A stretch of 64,000 nt of DNA from Yponomeuta sedellus (lineage: Eukaryota > Arthropoda > Insecta > Lepidoptera > Yponomeutidae): contig OW203726.1 in NCBI GenBank assembly GCA_934045075.1, positions 22,321,488 through 22,385,487 on the forward strand, in the 5' to 3' direction. Made by a program: the position numbers and the translations under genes. Below, piece by piece: positions 32,220 through 42,784 of the stretch; positions within the stretch are counted from its first letter, which is position 1; every line of letters starts with the position of its first letter. The notes beneath the pieces were generated by a model. It ran no database searches and had not been told where the DNA came from. It was given only the letters and a program-made list of their open reading frames with translations.

Positions 32220-32370
32220 TTATCAACCCTTGTATGTCCCCACTGCAGGGGCACGGGTCTCTTCCTACATCGCAGGAAGGTTCTCCACCACGGGGGCCGT
32301 GTCCGGGTTGGTGGAGGATTGTAAGACAGTGGCGGGCCTTACTGTCAGAAGTTATTAGGCCTCTGACATG
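32220..32370 (-). mobile_element. 5S-SINE 3' fragment
   Basis: ATCAACCCTTGTATGTCCCC through GGGCCTTACTGTCAGAAGTT, antisense. Confidence 0.55.
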
Positions 32371-32803
32371 GCAACATCACAAACATAAAACATCCAAGAC
32401 GTGGGATTTTTTTTCGATCGAATCGAGCAATTATCTCCCTTTCACGTTTAAAACAGACTTTTGTCGTAAACAGAAAAAAATCTCACCTGAACCGTATCAA
32501 CGACACCCAACCGTTTAAAATCGATACGTCAAAATGTATCGTCAACACAAATATTGTCCTTACCCGTTTCATTCTTGGGCAAGAGATTGTCGAAAGCGCT
32601 CAAAATCTAGCGCTGCCAGTAATGGAACGTGCTGTGTTATTATAAGACGGCCATCCCATCCTATTTGATATACGAGTGAGCAATCCAATGTGTATCGTAC
32701 ACATACAATACGGCGCAATCAGAGAGCTGCCTGTTTTCATAGTATTTCTCAATGATTCACGATACACACATAGTTATGTTTTAAACGGGTCTAATCGCGA
32801 TTA

Positions 32804-33113
32804 CAGTGGAGCGTCGATTATCCGAACTAATTGGGGGACATGGGTGTACGGAAAATCGGTATTTTCGGATAATCGAACTACCTATATATTGATTAAGCCA
32901 TACATATTTACGTACCGTAAATGAAAACCATGTTATATTTTACATTTATATCTTTAATGGCAAAGAGGAAATAAACAAAAAAAGTGCAGAAAATCTTGTA
33001 GTAAATTTTGTATTTACTAACTACAATGCACGCTTAGAAAAAACTTGAATCTTCGCCTGTTCGGATAAGCGGTCGCTCGGTTAAGCGACGTTCGGATAAT
33101 CGACGCTCTACTG
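32804..33113. mobile_element. TA-flanked Tc1/pogo-like MITE, 310 bp
   Basis: Inverted ends CAGTGGAGCGTCGATTATCC and CAGTAGAGCGTCGATTATCC (right end read inward), continuing GAAC, one mismatch in 24. TA dinucleotides lie outside both ends (32802-32803, 33114-33115). The 82-codon frame across its left half is not a gene. Confidence 0.75.
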
Positions 33114-33439
33114 TATTTACAAAAACAAATTAATACAAATGTCTGTTTTCACATTCTCGTCTTATAGATTCGACAGCTGCTAATTTTTGCAAATAGTTGT
33201 CACAGTTGTTAACTATGAGACAAGTCCGTGACCTCACTTCATAAGCAAACTAAAGTTATATTTTATTAAGATAAAAATGTCAACACAAAATAAAATAGTT
33301 ACAAAACATGTCACACTTAATTAAAAAAATACATGCACAGTACGATGTCCAATAAATTTTCGTCAAGAACACATACAATAATAAGAATAATTTTAACACA
33401 CAAAAAAAAAACAATAACTGAACAAACCACTCCGGAAAA

Positions 33440-33850
33440 TATCTGAGCCAAAGGATCCCAACACGCTGGCAGCATTGCCACGCTGCACCGCCAAAGAGAC
33501 CCTCTGTCCAAGATACGCACCGGAGCGGCAGTCAAGCCCACGGTCCCTCAAGCGGCGACCCAGCTCCCTAATAAAGATCTTCGTCTGAGTCCCCCAAACT
33601 CCTATTGTCTCTACCGCAAATGGAACAAAAATGTAATTGTCGATAAGGGCCCCATACTTTTAGCACTTGAGCGTAGCTGCCGATTCGGCAGCGGCACCGG
33701 GTCTTAGAGTAGTAGCAGACAAGTGCGAGGGAGCAAATGTACAGACGCAACTTGCGCCCCACAGTAAACAACACCCTTTCTCTGTGCGACACAAGCCCGG
33801 AGGTTATAGCACACAAGGGACGTTGGCAGATACCTGAGCAAGTTAACAAC
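33440..33850 (-). pseudogene. LINE ORF C-terminal fragment, family not assigned
   Basis: The minus strand encodes VPFAVETIGVWGTQTKIFI followed by RELGRRLRDRG and QRVSLAVQRGNAASVLGSFG, a well-conserved C-terminal region I recall from LINE polyproteins of several animals. The upstream part to 33850 is frame-shifted (about 90 codons open in another frame). A relative is at 1965-2110. Confidence 0.5.
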
Positions 33851-33865
33851 TGTTACAACTATTTG

Positions 33866-34223
33866 AAGTGCTCGTGGCCTAGGCGAACCGAGTGATTGGT
33901 ATCAATCACTTGGTTAAGCAACAACAGGCGCGGTCAGGTACGGGATGGGTGAGCGTCCCGGGACTAACGCTAGTGGCATTTTTCCGAGCGCTTCCGTGCT
34001 TTGCAAGGCACGTTAAGCCGTTGGTGCCGGCTGTCATATAATGGCAGTCGTTAAGCCATGTCAAGCCTTATGGGCGGCTTGATAACTTCTAACAGTAAGG
34101 CTTACTGTACTCTTAAAATCTTCCACCAACCCGGACTTAGCCCCCGTGGTGGAGTATGGCCTAACCTTTCTGCGATGCAGGAAGAGACCCGTGCCACAGC
34201 AGTGGGGACACACAAGGGTTGAT
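33866..34223 (+). mobile_element. 5S rRNA-derived SINE, reference-quality copy
   Basis: CACTTGGTTAAGCAACAACA, GGCGCGGTCAGGTACGGGAT and GGGTGAGCGTCCCGGGA align in order with the A box, intermediate element and C box of 5S rRNA. The body follows to GGACACACAAGGGTTGATAA. About 358 bp. The head-to-tail order is intact, so this copy is a good query for the family. Confidence 0.75.
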
Positions 34224-35284
34224 AACGAACAAATATTTTTAAAACTTACTGTTCACTTTTAAAAACGTATTATAACACAAGTCATGTTTTTTTTTCATTG
34301 GTGGCGCTAGTAAGCGCCTAAAGCCCTTACCCACTGAGCAACGTGGCAACTCCGTTAGGTGCACTAGCGCCATCTAGCGGCACGAATCAAGAGGATCTGG
34401 GTAAACCCTGTTTCTCTCTACTTAACGATATGTAAACGAATTACCCCCCAATGATGGCACAACCTTGCGCTATGGCGCTCATTAAGGGAGGGCTATGTCC
34501 AGCAGTGGACTAATATAGCCTGAAGAAGAAGAAACGAATTACATACGATTACGATACGACATGCTTTGTAGACTGCCAAATATTGCGCGAAGTAGTTTGG
34601 ATAGATATATGCTAGGATTTTTTCGTGACTTAGATTTCACTGCGGGTATCCAGCAACTAGTATGAGGTGCTGGTGAATGTAATTAAAAGTGCGCGAGACT
34701 ATTTTCAGTACATTATTATACGTTCTAAAAATGCTTTTTTGACCGCCTCCTGTCCCTATAGTGATTCCAATCTCTTGTCAAATTAGGAATACTAATTCCT
34801 AAGCGATTCCAATCGACAGTCGCACGCTTAGGCCCCTCATCGTTATTTATTAAACTTACGAAAGTAGGAGAATGTTCTCAGCTCATCTTTATATTTATTT
34901 TAAGTATATTTAGCGCCAAATCATTACCACGTTGTCCATTTTGTTAATTTTTTCTTTGTTAGAAAGAAAGTAGGGGGTGTTTTCATATAAATTTGACCAA
35001 AATCTTTTCACGGGATCCATGAAAAAAATCCATCAAACTGTTCAGTGTTCATTTGCATCAATTTGCAATTTGGCATCCTCACGGCAATTTACTAATTATG
35101 TGCTCAATTTGTCTTCAGAATAGTAAATAAATAAATAAAAAAATATTTACACAAGTTTATCTCAATACAAAAAACCGTCAGCGCCAGCTAGTGGTAAAAT
35201 TAGAAAACTGTCGCATCGTATTGCTTAGCATATTTATTTTCAAAAGCAAGTTTTTATATTTATCTACGTGTTTCATCAAACATT
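34224..35284. other. Unassigned, with one RTE tail
   Basis: 34290-34375 contains the inverted pair GGTGGCGCTAGTAAGCGCC / GGTGCACTAGCGCCATC. An RTE tail lies at 34445-34531. The rest is AT-rich and without a gene. Confidence 0.35.
34445..34531 (+). mobile_element. RTE 3' tail insertion
   Basis: Perfect 11-bp target duplication AAACGAATTAC (34434-34444, 34532-34542) around an 87-bp tail ending GAAGAAG. Confidence 0.75.
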
Positions 35285-35580
35285 CATTTATGGGCTTCAA
35301 TCGATTTCTCCTGAAAACGGCCGTTTTTGACGAAATTCAAATAAGTTCCAGTTTGTTGACCCTGGGTTCTAGACTATAGGTTTTATAAATAGCTGTCATA
35401 GTGGCTAAGATTTATAATGTTTACCCCACAAAGTGCCTTGAGGTCTGTAACGCGAAAGCAAACAGCATTCGCTCGCCCTCGACCGGCGACGAACGCTTTC
35501 TTTAGCATTCGTTCGGTCTCTCTGTGCCCAGCTTTAGCAGTAGAACAGTCCAACAGAAGTTATTAAGGCGCTAAGGGGCG
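35285..35580 (+). repeat. Dispersed repeat, left copy
   Basis: GGCTTCAATCGATTTC, TAGCTGTCATAGTGGCTAAG and CCAGCTTTAGCAGTAGAACA are shared with 42785-43150. The two copies lie on either side of the BEL/Pao element, in the same orientation. Confidence 0.55.
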
Positions 35581-35936
35581 CTAACTAAAGCCACTAATGC
35601 ATATCATCGCAACATACGGTTGGGGCCCCTGGAATATAACCCTAAATACGCCTATGTAAATGTAGTAAGAGTAGTAGGATATGTTACTCACTGATAGGGT
35701 GTCTCGCAAAGGTGTCATTCCTTGTCTTCGGTCTGTGTTTGCGTACGCGTACTAATGGCACACACTTTACGGTCCATTTTGGAGTGAACGGGAGGTTCTC
35801 TCCCAGGTCACCACTTTACGTACTGAACTTTTCTCGTATGTATTTTATTCGATTACCCGTAAGTCTGTCAACACAATATTTGTATACCTATCACTGACTT
35901 ACTTGTTTCACTGTTTATCCGATTATATTATGTATT

Positions 35937-36340
35937 TGTTCCGGGCAGAGCGCTCAATAAGTACCGTTAGTCTCTAAGGTTAATTATAAGATGATGGTTG
36001 TTATTATCACACAAGTTTTAAGTCTTTGTCATAATTTAGTAAATTTGTTAAGAAACGTGTATTTGTTACTATATAGAAAAGTACTAATGGTTGAAAAATA
36101 TGGCACTGATTATTTAGTCCTAAGCCTTATTTATAAGTTAAAATTGTAACACCTTTTGTGGCCACGCCCCCTTCCTACATGCGGGTGCAACCAACTACTA
36201 TCTGCGATCACAATTTAGGGTATTAGTATAAGTCATTTATTTAATAAAAAAACTTCTTTTGTAATTTCTTCAAGAACTGGCTGTTATTATTTCTACCTCA
36301 CAAACCCCCTTATGTGCCTAGGTAGATTTCATTTGGCACA
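35937..36340 (+). repeat. 5' LTR of BEL/Pao element
   Basis: 404 bp, TG...CA ends. An AATAAA at 36243-36248 could be a polyadenylation signal. It differs at one position from the 3' LTR. Confidence 0.92.
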
Positions 36341-36344
36341 TAAA

Positions 36345-36362
36345 TTTGGTCCGATCGAGCCG
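36345..36362 (+). other. Putative tRNA primer-binding site
   Basis: TTTGGTCCGATCGAGCCG begins a few bases after the LTR, and TGG matches the complement of a tRNA CCA end. The tRNA species was not identified. Confidence 0.5.
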
Positions 36363-36384
36363 AATAACGGCTGGTTCATCTAAG

Positions 36385-39300
36385 ATGGTTGGAACGCGCA
36401 GTACAGCGACAATCAAGCACCAGGACAGCCCAGCGAGTCCATCGGACACTGCGGCAGCAAGTGCGTCAGGAATCGAGACTACAGTCTCCACCAGCATCGT
36501 GGCACCGACGCTCACGTCTCAAACCGCCGCCACGCTGACTACCGACCTCGACGCCACTCTGCGGGCACAAGTTGGAGCTATACCGCGGCAGCCCGCTACG
36601 TTAAGCCGAGCGCCCTCATCGACGACATCCTCTACGAAAAGCCGACGACGCGAGTTACTCCGCATGAAAGAAGAACTCCTTAAAAAGGAAGCAGATCTCC
36701 TTAGAAAAGAAGCGGAAATCCTCAGAAAGGATACAGAACTCGCAGCTTTACGTGTCGCCTTGAATCAAGACAGCGAAGAAGAAGAGGAAGATGAGCGGAG
36801 TACCGTCCGCAACCACGAGCGCACAGAATCGTGGGTCAACGGTCAGCGCGCCGTGCCGGTCGTCGTACCTGAGCTACACAACACTACTTCAAAGGCGCCT
36901 GTCCCCGACCCGCAACGCGGTCAAGCACGAAACATCGCTCCGGCCCACATGCCAGAAGTACAGTCAGCGCCCGCGCCGTCACGGGCCGACTTCACAGTTC
37001 CTGTCGACGCTTCACGGCACCCACAGACGTGGTGCGTACCCGAGCCACACGTCATGTACCGAGAGCCCAGAACCGCTACAAATCAAGAAGCCACACACGA
37101 TCCTGAGAGGGGAGGACCCCGACGCCCCGCCGCTGCACCATCGGTCTTCGACTACCGCGAGCTGGCAAACGCCATGACCTTGGCCGCTCGTTCGATGCAA
37201 CCTGTCAACGCTCCGCGCCTCGGTCCAGAGCTGCCCATCTTCAACGGAGCGTCGAGTGAGTGGCTCCCTTTCAAGGTGGCATACTTCGAGTCATCTCACT
37301 ACCTCAGCGAGCAAGAAAATCTAGCGCGGCTCCGGCGCTGCCTGAGGGGGCCCGCCAAGGAAGCGGTCCAGTGTCTCTTCGTGGGAGCGACGACGTCGGA
37401 GGAAGTTCTTCGGCTACTCGCAGCGAGGTTCGGACGCCCGGACGCCATATGCAGAGCCGAACTGGACAAGCTTCGGCACCTTCCGCGCCTCAACGAAAAT
37501 CCACGGGATGTCTGCACGTTCGCCTCCAAGGTCACGAATATCGTGGCTACAGTCAAGGCCTTGGGTAAGTTCTTTTACTTACATAACGCCGACCATGTGG
37601 ATCAGGTGCTGGAGAAGCTGCCGCCAGCTATGCGTAGCGACTTTTATAACTATGTAGCAGAGCAGCCCGACGACATGCTGGACCTGCTACTTCTCACAGC
37701 CTTCTTAGAGCGTAGGGCTGACCGATGCAGCCGCTTTGCAACCGCTGAGGTCATTGCGCCTAGTGACCGGCGGGAGCCAGCAAATACACAACTTGCTAAG
37801 AAGGCAGCGCGGACTTATCATGTGGAAGCACCCGCCATGGTGCAACCATCCTCGTCTGGTAAGTGCCCGATTTGCAACAGGGAAGATCATCGAGCTAAAG
37901 ACTGCCCCACGATGAAAAAAGCGGAGCCACCGGCACGCTGGGAACTTACGAAGAAGCATAAACTTTGCTTCCGCTGCCTCAAGATACGTAAGTCCCACCA
38001 CACTTGTAAAACCAATAAGTGCCCGGTGGACGGGTGCAAGTACACCCATCACCCCCTGCTACACGACCCGTCTTACGTGCCGCCAGTAGCGACAACTGCA
38101 CACGCCCAGGAAGTAGATACGGTTCAGTCCGAGCCAGAGGAAGTCATCGTAGCGTCAGCCAGACGCAATGGCGGTAACGCCGCCTTACTAAAGATCCTGC
38201 CTGTCCGTGTCTCTGGACCGCTCGGCACGCGTGACACATACGCACTGCTTGATGATGGGTCAACGTGCACACTCATAGAGACCACTATGGCAGAGGCCAT
38301 CGGCGCCAAGGGCACGCCATCTCCCTTTGTCATGGAAGGTGTAGCCGGTACAAAAATCGACGTGTCTTCCTCGAGGCGAGTCGTCTTCAACATCTGCGGG
38401 CGCAATGGTGGTGAGCCAATAGAGATCTCTGCTCGTACTATGGACAGCTTACGTCTGTCCCCGCAGACAGTCCCCACAGATATCATCGAAGCCTGCACGC
38501 ATCTGCGCGACTTGAAAAATGATCTCCTCGTACTAAACGGAACGCCAACCGTGCTAGTGGGTCAGGATAACTGGCATCTTCTACTTGCTCATCAAATGCG
38601 CAGAGGCGAACGAAGCCAACCGGTGGCGTCTCTGACGGACTTGGGCTGGGTATTGCACGGAATCTACGCATCAGCACGTAAGTCCGCTCATCGCATAAAT
38701 CACGTTCAGGCGCAGCCGAACGACGATGCCATGGAGACTTTGATGCGGGAGCACTTTGCCATGGACTGTTTAGGCGTACAAAAGAAACTCCCTCACACCG
38801 AAGAGGAACAGAGAGCTCTCGAGATGCTCAACGAGCACACCCGTCAGCTACCGGCGGGAGGCTACGAGACGGCTCTCCTCTGGCGCAGCGACTACCCTCT
38901 GCCTCCGGAAAATCGTCACGCAGCGCTGAAAAGGCTCGAGCTCGTGGAGAAAAGGTTAGATCACCAGCCCGAAGTTAAGCGACAGTATAAGGCTCAGATG
39001 CAGAACTTGGTGGACCAGGGATACGCAGAAAAAGCGCCAGTCGAGATACACCCAACTAAGCACTGGTATCTCCCACACTTTGGTGTGACTCACCCAGAGA
39101 AGCCAGGGAAGCTCCGCATCGTCCACGATGCTGCGGCAAAAACCAACGGGGTGAGTTTGAATAGTTTGCTGCTGTCTGGCCCCGACCTGCTTCAATCTCT
39201 TCCCGGCGTCCTCATGCGATTCCGACAGCATCCGGTTGCCGTGACGGGTGACATCAAGGATATGTTCCTGAGAGTAGCTATCCGCGAAGAGGACAGAGAT

Positions 39301-40212
39301 GCCCAGCGTTTCTTGTGGAGAGGTGATCGGCGAACTGGTCCACCAAGTGAGTACCGCATGAGAAGCGTGATTTTTGGAGCCACATCTTCACCATGCACGG
39401 CCATCTTCGTCAAAGACCAGAACGCCGAAAAGTTCAAACATGAATACCCAGAGGCCGCCAAGGCAGTGATAGCCAACCACTACATGGACGACTATCTCGC
39501 CAGCTTCGCTACAGTAGCACAGGCCATCAAGGTATCTCGAGAGGTCGACCTCATCCACAGGAACGCCAACTTCCATTTAGACAAATGGATGTCGAGCAGC
39601 CATACAGTGCTAAGTGAGCTCGCCCCTGAACGACAGAAGGAGGGACAGAGACTTGAGCTGGACCCCACGAAGGTACTAGGATTAGTATGGGACCCGGAAA
39701 AGGACACTCTGACGTTCAACGTGAACGAGCGTCGCATCAACGGCGCAGTACTTCGAGGTGAGCGCACACCGACCAAGCGAGAGGCGTTGCGGGCGGTCAT
39801 GTCTATCTTCGACCCGCTCGGTCTCGCTACGCCGGTGACAGTCCAAGCTAAGCGCATCTTACAAGACGCCTGGCGCTCCGGAGTCGGGTGGGACGAACCA
39901 CTAAAGGATGCTGAAGCTGCGCTATGGAAGATCTGGGGTCAGAACGTGTTCTACCTACCACGACTTGCGATTCCCCGCCCATACGCGAGCTACTCGACAG
40001 CACAGGACCGAGAATTACATACCTTCGTAGATGCCAGCTCGACCGCGTACGCTGCCGCTGTATACTGGCGGGTCACAGATGAGCTTGGCCAGGCCCACGT
40101 ATCACTCGTCGCAGGGAAGGCCCGAGTGGCCCCAGTTGGTAAAGTGGTCTCCATTCCGCGGCTCGAATTGCAAGCAGCAGTTTGGCGACCAAGAGGAAAA
40201 CGCCATTACTAG
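36385..40212 (+). CDS. BEL/Pao gag-protease-reverse transcriptase polyprotein, RNase H truncated
   Basis: The frame is open from 36346, but that codon is TTG inside the primer-binding site. The first ATG is at 36385, giving about 1,275 residues. A charged heptad-rich coiled coil lies at about 87-130, then an acidic run. A gag region (about 280-450) resembles the DUF1759 type. A zinc knuckle CPICNREDHRAKDC is at 494-507, with a second Cys/His cluster to about 560. A pepsin-like retroviral protease motif LLDDGSTCTLI lies around 624. The RT follows, with KLRIVHDAA near 910 and YMDD at 1033-1036. RNase H begins with TFVDASSTAYAAAVYW (Asp near 1216), but after IPRLELQAAV the frame leaves the family sequence and stops eleven codons later. 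About 200 residues of RNase H and linker appear missing (inferred from family layout). Confidence 0.88.
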   Translation: MVGTRSTATIKHQDSPASPSDTAAASASGIETTVSTSIVAPTLTSQTAATLTTDLDATLRAQVGAIPRQPATLSRAPSSTTSSTKSRRRELLRMKEELLKKEADLLRKEAEILRKDTELAALRVALNQDSEEEEEDERSTVRNHERTESWVNGQRAVPVVVPELHNTTSKAPVPDPQRGQARNIAPAHMPEVQSAPAPSRADFTVPVDASRHPQTWCVPEPHVMYREPRTATNQEATHDPERGGPRRPAAAPSVFDYRELANAMTLAARSMQPVNAPRLGPELPIFNGASSEWLPFKVAYFESSHYLSEQENLARLRRCLRGPAKEAVQCLFVGATTSEEVLRLLAARFGRPDAICRAELDKLRHLPRLNENPRDVCTFASKVTNIVATVKALGKFFYLHNADHVDQVLEKLPPAMRSDFYNYVAEQPDDMLDLLLLTAFLERRADRCSRFATAEVIAPSDRREPANTQLAKKAARTYHVEAPAMVQPSSSGKCPICNREDHRAKDCPTMKKAEPPARWELTKKHKLCFRCLKIRKSHHTCKTNKCPVDGCKYTHHPLLHDPSYVPPVATTAHAQEVDTVQSEPEEVIVASARRNGGNAALLKILPVRVSGPLGTRDTYALLDDGSTCTLIETTMAEAIGAKGTPSPFVMEGVAGTKIDVSSSRRVVFNICGRNGGEPIEISARTMDSLRLSPQTVPTDIIEACTHLRDLKNDLLVLNGTPTVLVGQDNWHLLLAHQMRRGERSQPVASLTDLGWVLHGIYASARKSAHRINHVQAQPNDDAMETLMREHFAMDCLGVQKKLPHTEEEQRALEMLNEHTRQLPAGGYETALLWRSDYPLPPENRHAALKRLELVEKRLDHQPEVKRQYKAQMQNLVDQGYAEKAPVEIHPTKHWYLPHFGVTHPEKPGKLRIVHDAAAKTNGVSLNSLLLSGPDLLQSLPGVLMRFRQHPVAVTGDIKDMFLRVAIREEDRDAQRFLWRGDRRTGPPSEYRMRSVIFGATSSPCTAIFVKDQNAEKFKHEYPEAAKAVIANHYMDDYLASFATVAQAIKVSREVDLIHRNANFHLDKWMSSSHTVLSELAPERQKEGQRLELDPTKVLGLVWDPEKDTLTFNVNERRINGAVLRGERTPTKREALRAVMSIFDPLGLATPVTVQAKRILQDAWRSGVGWDEPLKDAEAALWKIWGQNVFYLPRLAIPRPYASYSTAQDRELHTFVDASSTAYAAAVYWRVTDELGQAHVSLVAGKARVAPVGKVVSIPRLELQAAVWRPRGKRHY

Positions 40213-41624
40213 TTGACCGTACTATAGTTGCAGGCCATTCTAGCGCTGACCAAATTAGAAATGGACGGGTGGCGCCATCTATTGTTCCCGTTCAGTACTT
40301 GTTCGAGGCCGAGTTGTTGTGGGTAAAGGCGCAACAACAAGAGTTGTTTACCGCGGAAATTGCCCATCTCCGCCGTGGAGAGCCCATACCGGCTGCCAGC
40401 AGGCTCCACAAACTAGCAACGTATTTAGACGGAAAAGGGGTTCTGCGACTGCGCTCGCGAATAGCCGCGACTGAGGGCTTGTCACGCGATCAGAAGGAGC
40501 CAGCCATTCTCGCCGGCGAGCACCCATGGGTACGGCTCTACATCGCGTGGACACATGGCCAGCTGCACCACGGGGGTTTCGAAATAACGGCCAATGAGGT
40601 ACGTCAACATTATTGGGTGCTCCGGCTACGGCAGGCGGTACGGGGTGAGTTGAAAGAATGTCTTTTATGTAAAATTCGTAGGTCTAAACCCACTTGCCCG
40701 TCGACAGGCAATCATCCCCCGAGTCGCCTGGCACACGGTAAGAGGCCTTTCAGCTTCACAGGGCTCGATTATTTCGGTCCCATGACAGTGACGGTCGGCC
40801 GCTCGCGGCAGAAGAGATACGGCGTACTATTCACCTGTCTCACTACGCGGGCGGTCCATCTAGAGATAGCCGGGAGTTTGAGCACGGACTCTGCGATTAT
40901 GGCGCTACGGCGTTTTATAGGCCGTCGCGGGTGTCCAACAGAAATTGTGTCGGATAACGGGACCAATTTCAAAGGGGCGGACGCCGAACTCCGTGCGGCA
41001 GCCCAAGGCTCAATGGAAGCCGCAGCTGAAGCTCGCGCCATACGCTGGCGCTACATCCCTCCTAGCGCACCGTTCATGGGCGGAGCCTGGGAGCGGCTCG
41101 TGCGAAGCGTCAAGGTCGCTTTGCACACCACCCTGCTCGAGCGCGCCCCGAAGGAGGAGGTTTTAGCCACCCTGCTCGTCGATGCGGAGCATACCTTGAA
41201 CTGTCGACCACTTACGCATGTGTCGATGGAACCCGACGAGCCGGAGGCTCTCACCCCTAACCATTTTCTATTGGGTGGCCCATCCCGTGTGCCAATGCCT
41301 GGGGCTTTTACTGAAGGGGATGCCGCCGGCCGAAAAGAATGGCGAGCGAGCCAATTGCTTGCTGATCGTTTCTGGGCCCGCTGGGTGCGGGAATACTTGC
41401 CCGAGTTGCAGCACCGGCGGGAGCCTCATGCCACCGGCCCACCGATTAAAATCGGCGACCAAGTTCTCATTGTTGACGGCACGCTGCCACGTAATTGCTG
41501 GCCGCGCGGCGTCGTGGTTGCCACGTATCCCGGTAGGGACAAGGAAATTCGGGTCGTCGATTTAAAGACCCAGGGTCGCACAATGCGTCGACCTACAAAA
41601 AGGTTGATCGTGCTGCCCGGTTGA
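40182..41624 (+). pseudogene. BEL/Pao integrase part, out of frame and without its own start
   Basis: The frame is open for about 480 codons but begins at TTG; no ATG precedes the domain, so this is the displaced rest of the polyprotein. LFEAELLWVKAQQQELFTAE is the region before integrase. HHGGFEITANEVRQHYW and CLLC form the zinc-binding part. The catalytic residues are Asp196 (FTGLDYFGPM), Asp258 (IVSDNGTNF) and Glu304 (GGAWERLVRS), counted from 40182. A C-terminal DUF5641-like region follows (WRASQLLADRFWARWVREYL, then IKIGDQVLIVD). The domain itself looks intact. It overlaps the preceding frame by about 30 bases in a different phase. Confidence 0.85.
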
Positions 41625-41658
41625 CAGCTAACCAGCTCCTAGAGCTGCGGCGGGAGTA

Positions 41659-42062
41659 TGTTCCGGGCAGAGCGCTCAATAAGTACCGTTAGTCTCTAAG
41701 GTTAATTATAAGATGATGGTTGTTATTATCACACAAGTTTTAAGTCTTTGTCATAATTTAGTAAATTTGTTAAGAAACGTGTATTTGTTACTATATAGAA
41801 AAGTACTAATGGTTGAAAAATATGACACTGATTATTTAGTCCTAAGCCTTATTTATAAGTTAAAATTGTAACACCTTTTGTGGCCACGCCCCCTTCCTAC
41901 ATGCGGGTGCAACCAACTACTATCTGCGATCACAATTTAGGGTATTAGTATAAGTCATTTATTTAATAAAAAAACTTCTTTTGTAATTTCTTCAAGAACT
42001 GGCTGTTATTATTTCTACCTCACAAACCCCCTTATGTGCCTAGGTAGATTTCATTTGGCACA
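41659..42062 (+). repeat. 3' LTR of BEL/Pao element
   Basis: 404 bp. A purine-rich GCGGCGGGAGTA lies just upstream as a likely polypurine tract. One mismatch to the 5' LTR. Confidence 0.92.
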
Positions 42063-42189
42063 GTATTTATTACCTTTACTCTCCGTCACTCGTGTAATAT
42101 TTAAGTATTGTATTCAATTGTATATATGTCACACCGGGCAGCTTACTAACTTCTTTTTTCTCACGTTCATGGCTAACCGCAGTTTGGAC

Positions 42190-42430
42190 CCGACTGATAT
42201 TCAGCGTTGCAACGGACAACTCTGTGGCAACATTATGCTGAGTCGGGCCCATTTTGGGGGCTTCAATACTTAAAACCTACGTATTTTATTAATTTGTTTT
42301 CGTGTTGCACCGTTTATTAATTTTTAACTGTGTTTTTTTGCTTTATGTGTAATATTTTTTTTAATGGTTTGTGAATGTATTTTTTGTTTTGTTTTGAGTA
42401 TTGTGAATAAATACTTTTTCTTTCCTTCTT
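42190..42430 (+). repeat. LINE-like 3' UTR
   Basis: GAGTCGGGCCCATTTTGGGG and GCTTCAATACTTAAAAC lead to GTGAATAAATACTTTTTC. The same layout appears at 46175-46490 and in its duplicate. A short frame at 42034-42273 ending AHFGGFNT may be its C-terminus but is unidentified. Confidence 0.4.
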
Positions 42431-42524
42431 TAATGCAATGACAATCATATCTTGGTTCATAAGATTTTTTCAAAAAGGTAACATCAAAAATCTTAAAATA
42501 GATAGATATATATTAGAATATTCT

Positions 42525-42615
42525 TTATTGTACACAGAAATTATAGTAACAGAAATTATATAAAGATATTATACAACTGGCGGCCTTATTACTAAAAGCA
42601 ATTTTTTCCACGCAT
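42525..42615 (-). mobile_element. Jockey-like LINE 3' UTR
   Basis: GAATATTCTTTATTGTACAC to GCAATTTTTTCCACG, antisense, non-coding. Confidence 0.5.
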
Positions 42616-42784
42616 AAACGGAGACAAGCAAGAAATTAGTGGCGGGTAGGCAGTGCAATTTAAAAATACTGAAATTAGGAATTCAAATTAATAAAAACTT
42701 ACTTAGACCATACATAAATAATATCTGTGATAATAATTTTTAGAACATAATAATATAGAACGTAGTATCAATATCCTTAAGTTT

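Larger units (their letters stand above)
35937..42062 (+). mobile_element. BEL/Pao LTR retrotransposon, recent insertion, internally damaged
   Basis: Two 404-bp LTRs bound a 6,126-bp element with a perfect 5-bp target duplication GTATT (35932-35936, 42063-42067). The LTRs begin TGTTCCGGGC and end TTTGGCACA, and differ at one base (GGCAC near 36104 versus GACAC near 41826). One long frame covers gag, aspartic protease and reverse transcriptase; a second frame carries integrase. The order gag-PR-RT-RH-INT and the motifs fit BEL/Pao. RNase H is cut short and the frame shifts before integrase, so this copy is probably non-autonomous despite its youth. Confidence 0.93.

Noticed and set aside
32530..32660. 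Retroviral-type zinc knuckle (CPYPFHSWARDC) suggesting a second gag
   Set aside because: Too short, followed by stops, and no LTR or other domain nearby.
33866..33965. Genuine 5S rRNA gene
   Set aside because: Only the internal control region is similar; the ends of 5S rRNA are absent and the sequence continues into a repeat body.
37012..39857. Minus-strand frames of 60-125 codons across the BEL element
   Set aside because: Shadows of the GC-rich gag-pol frame on the opposite strand.
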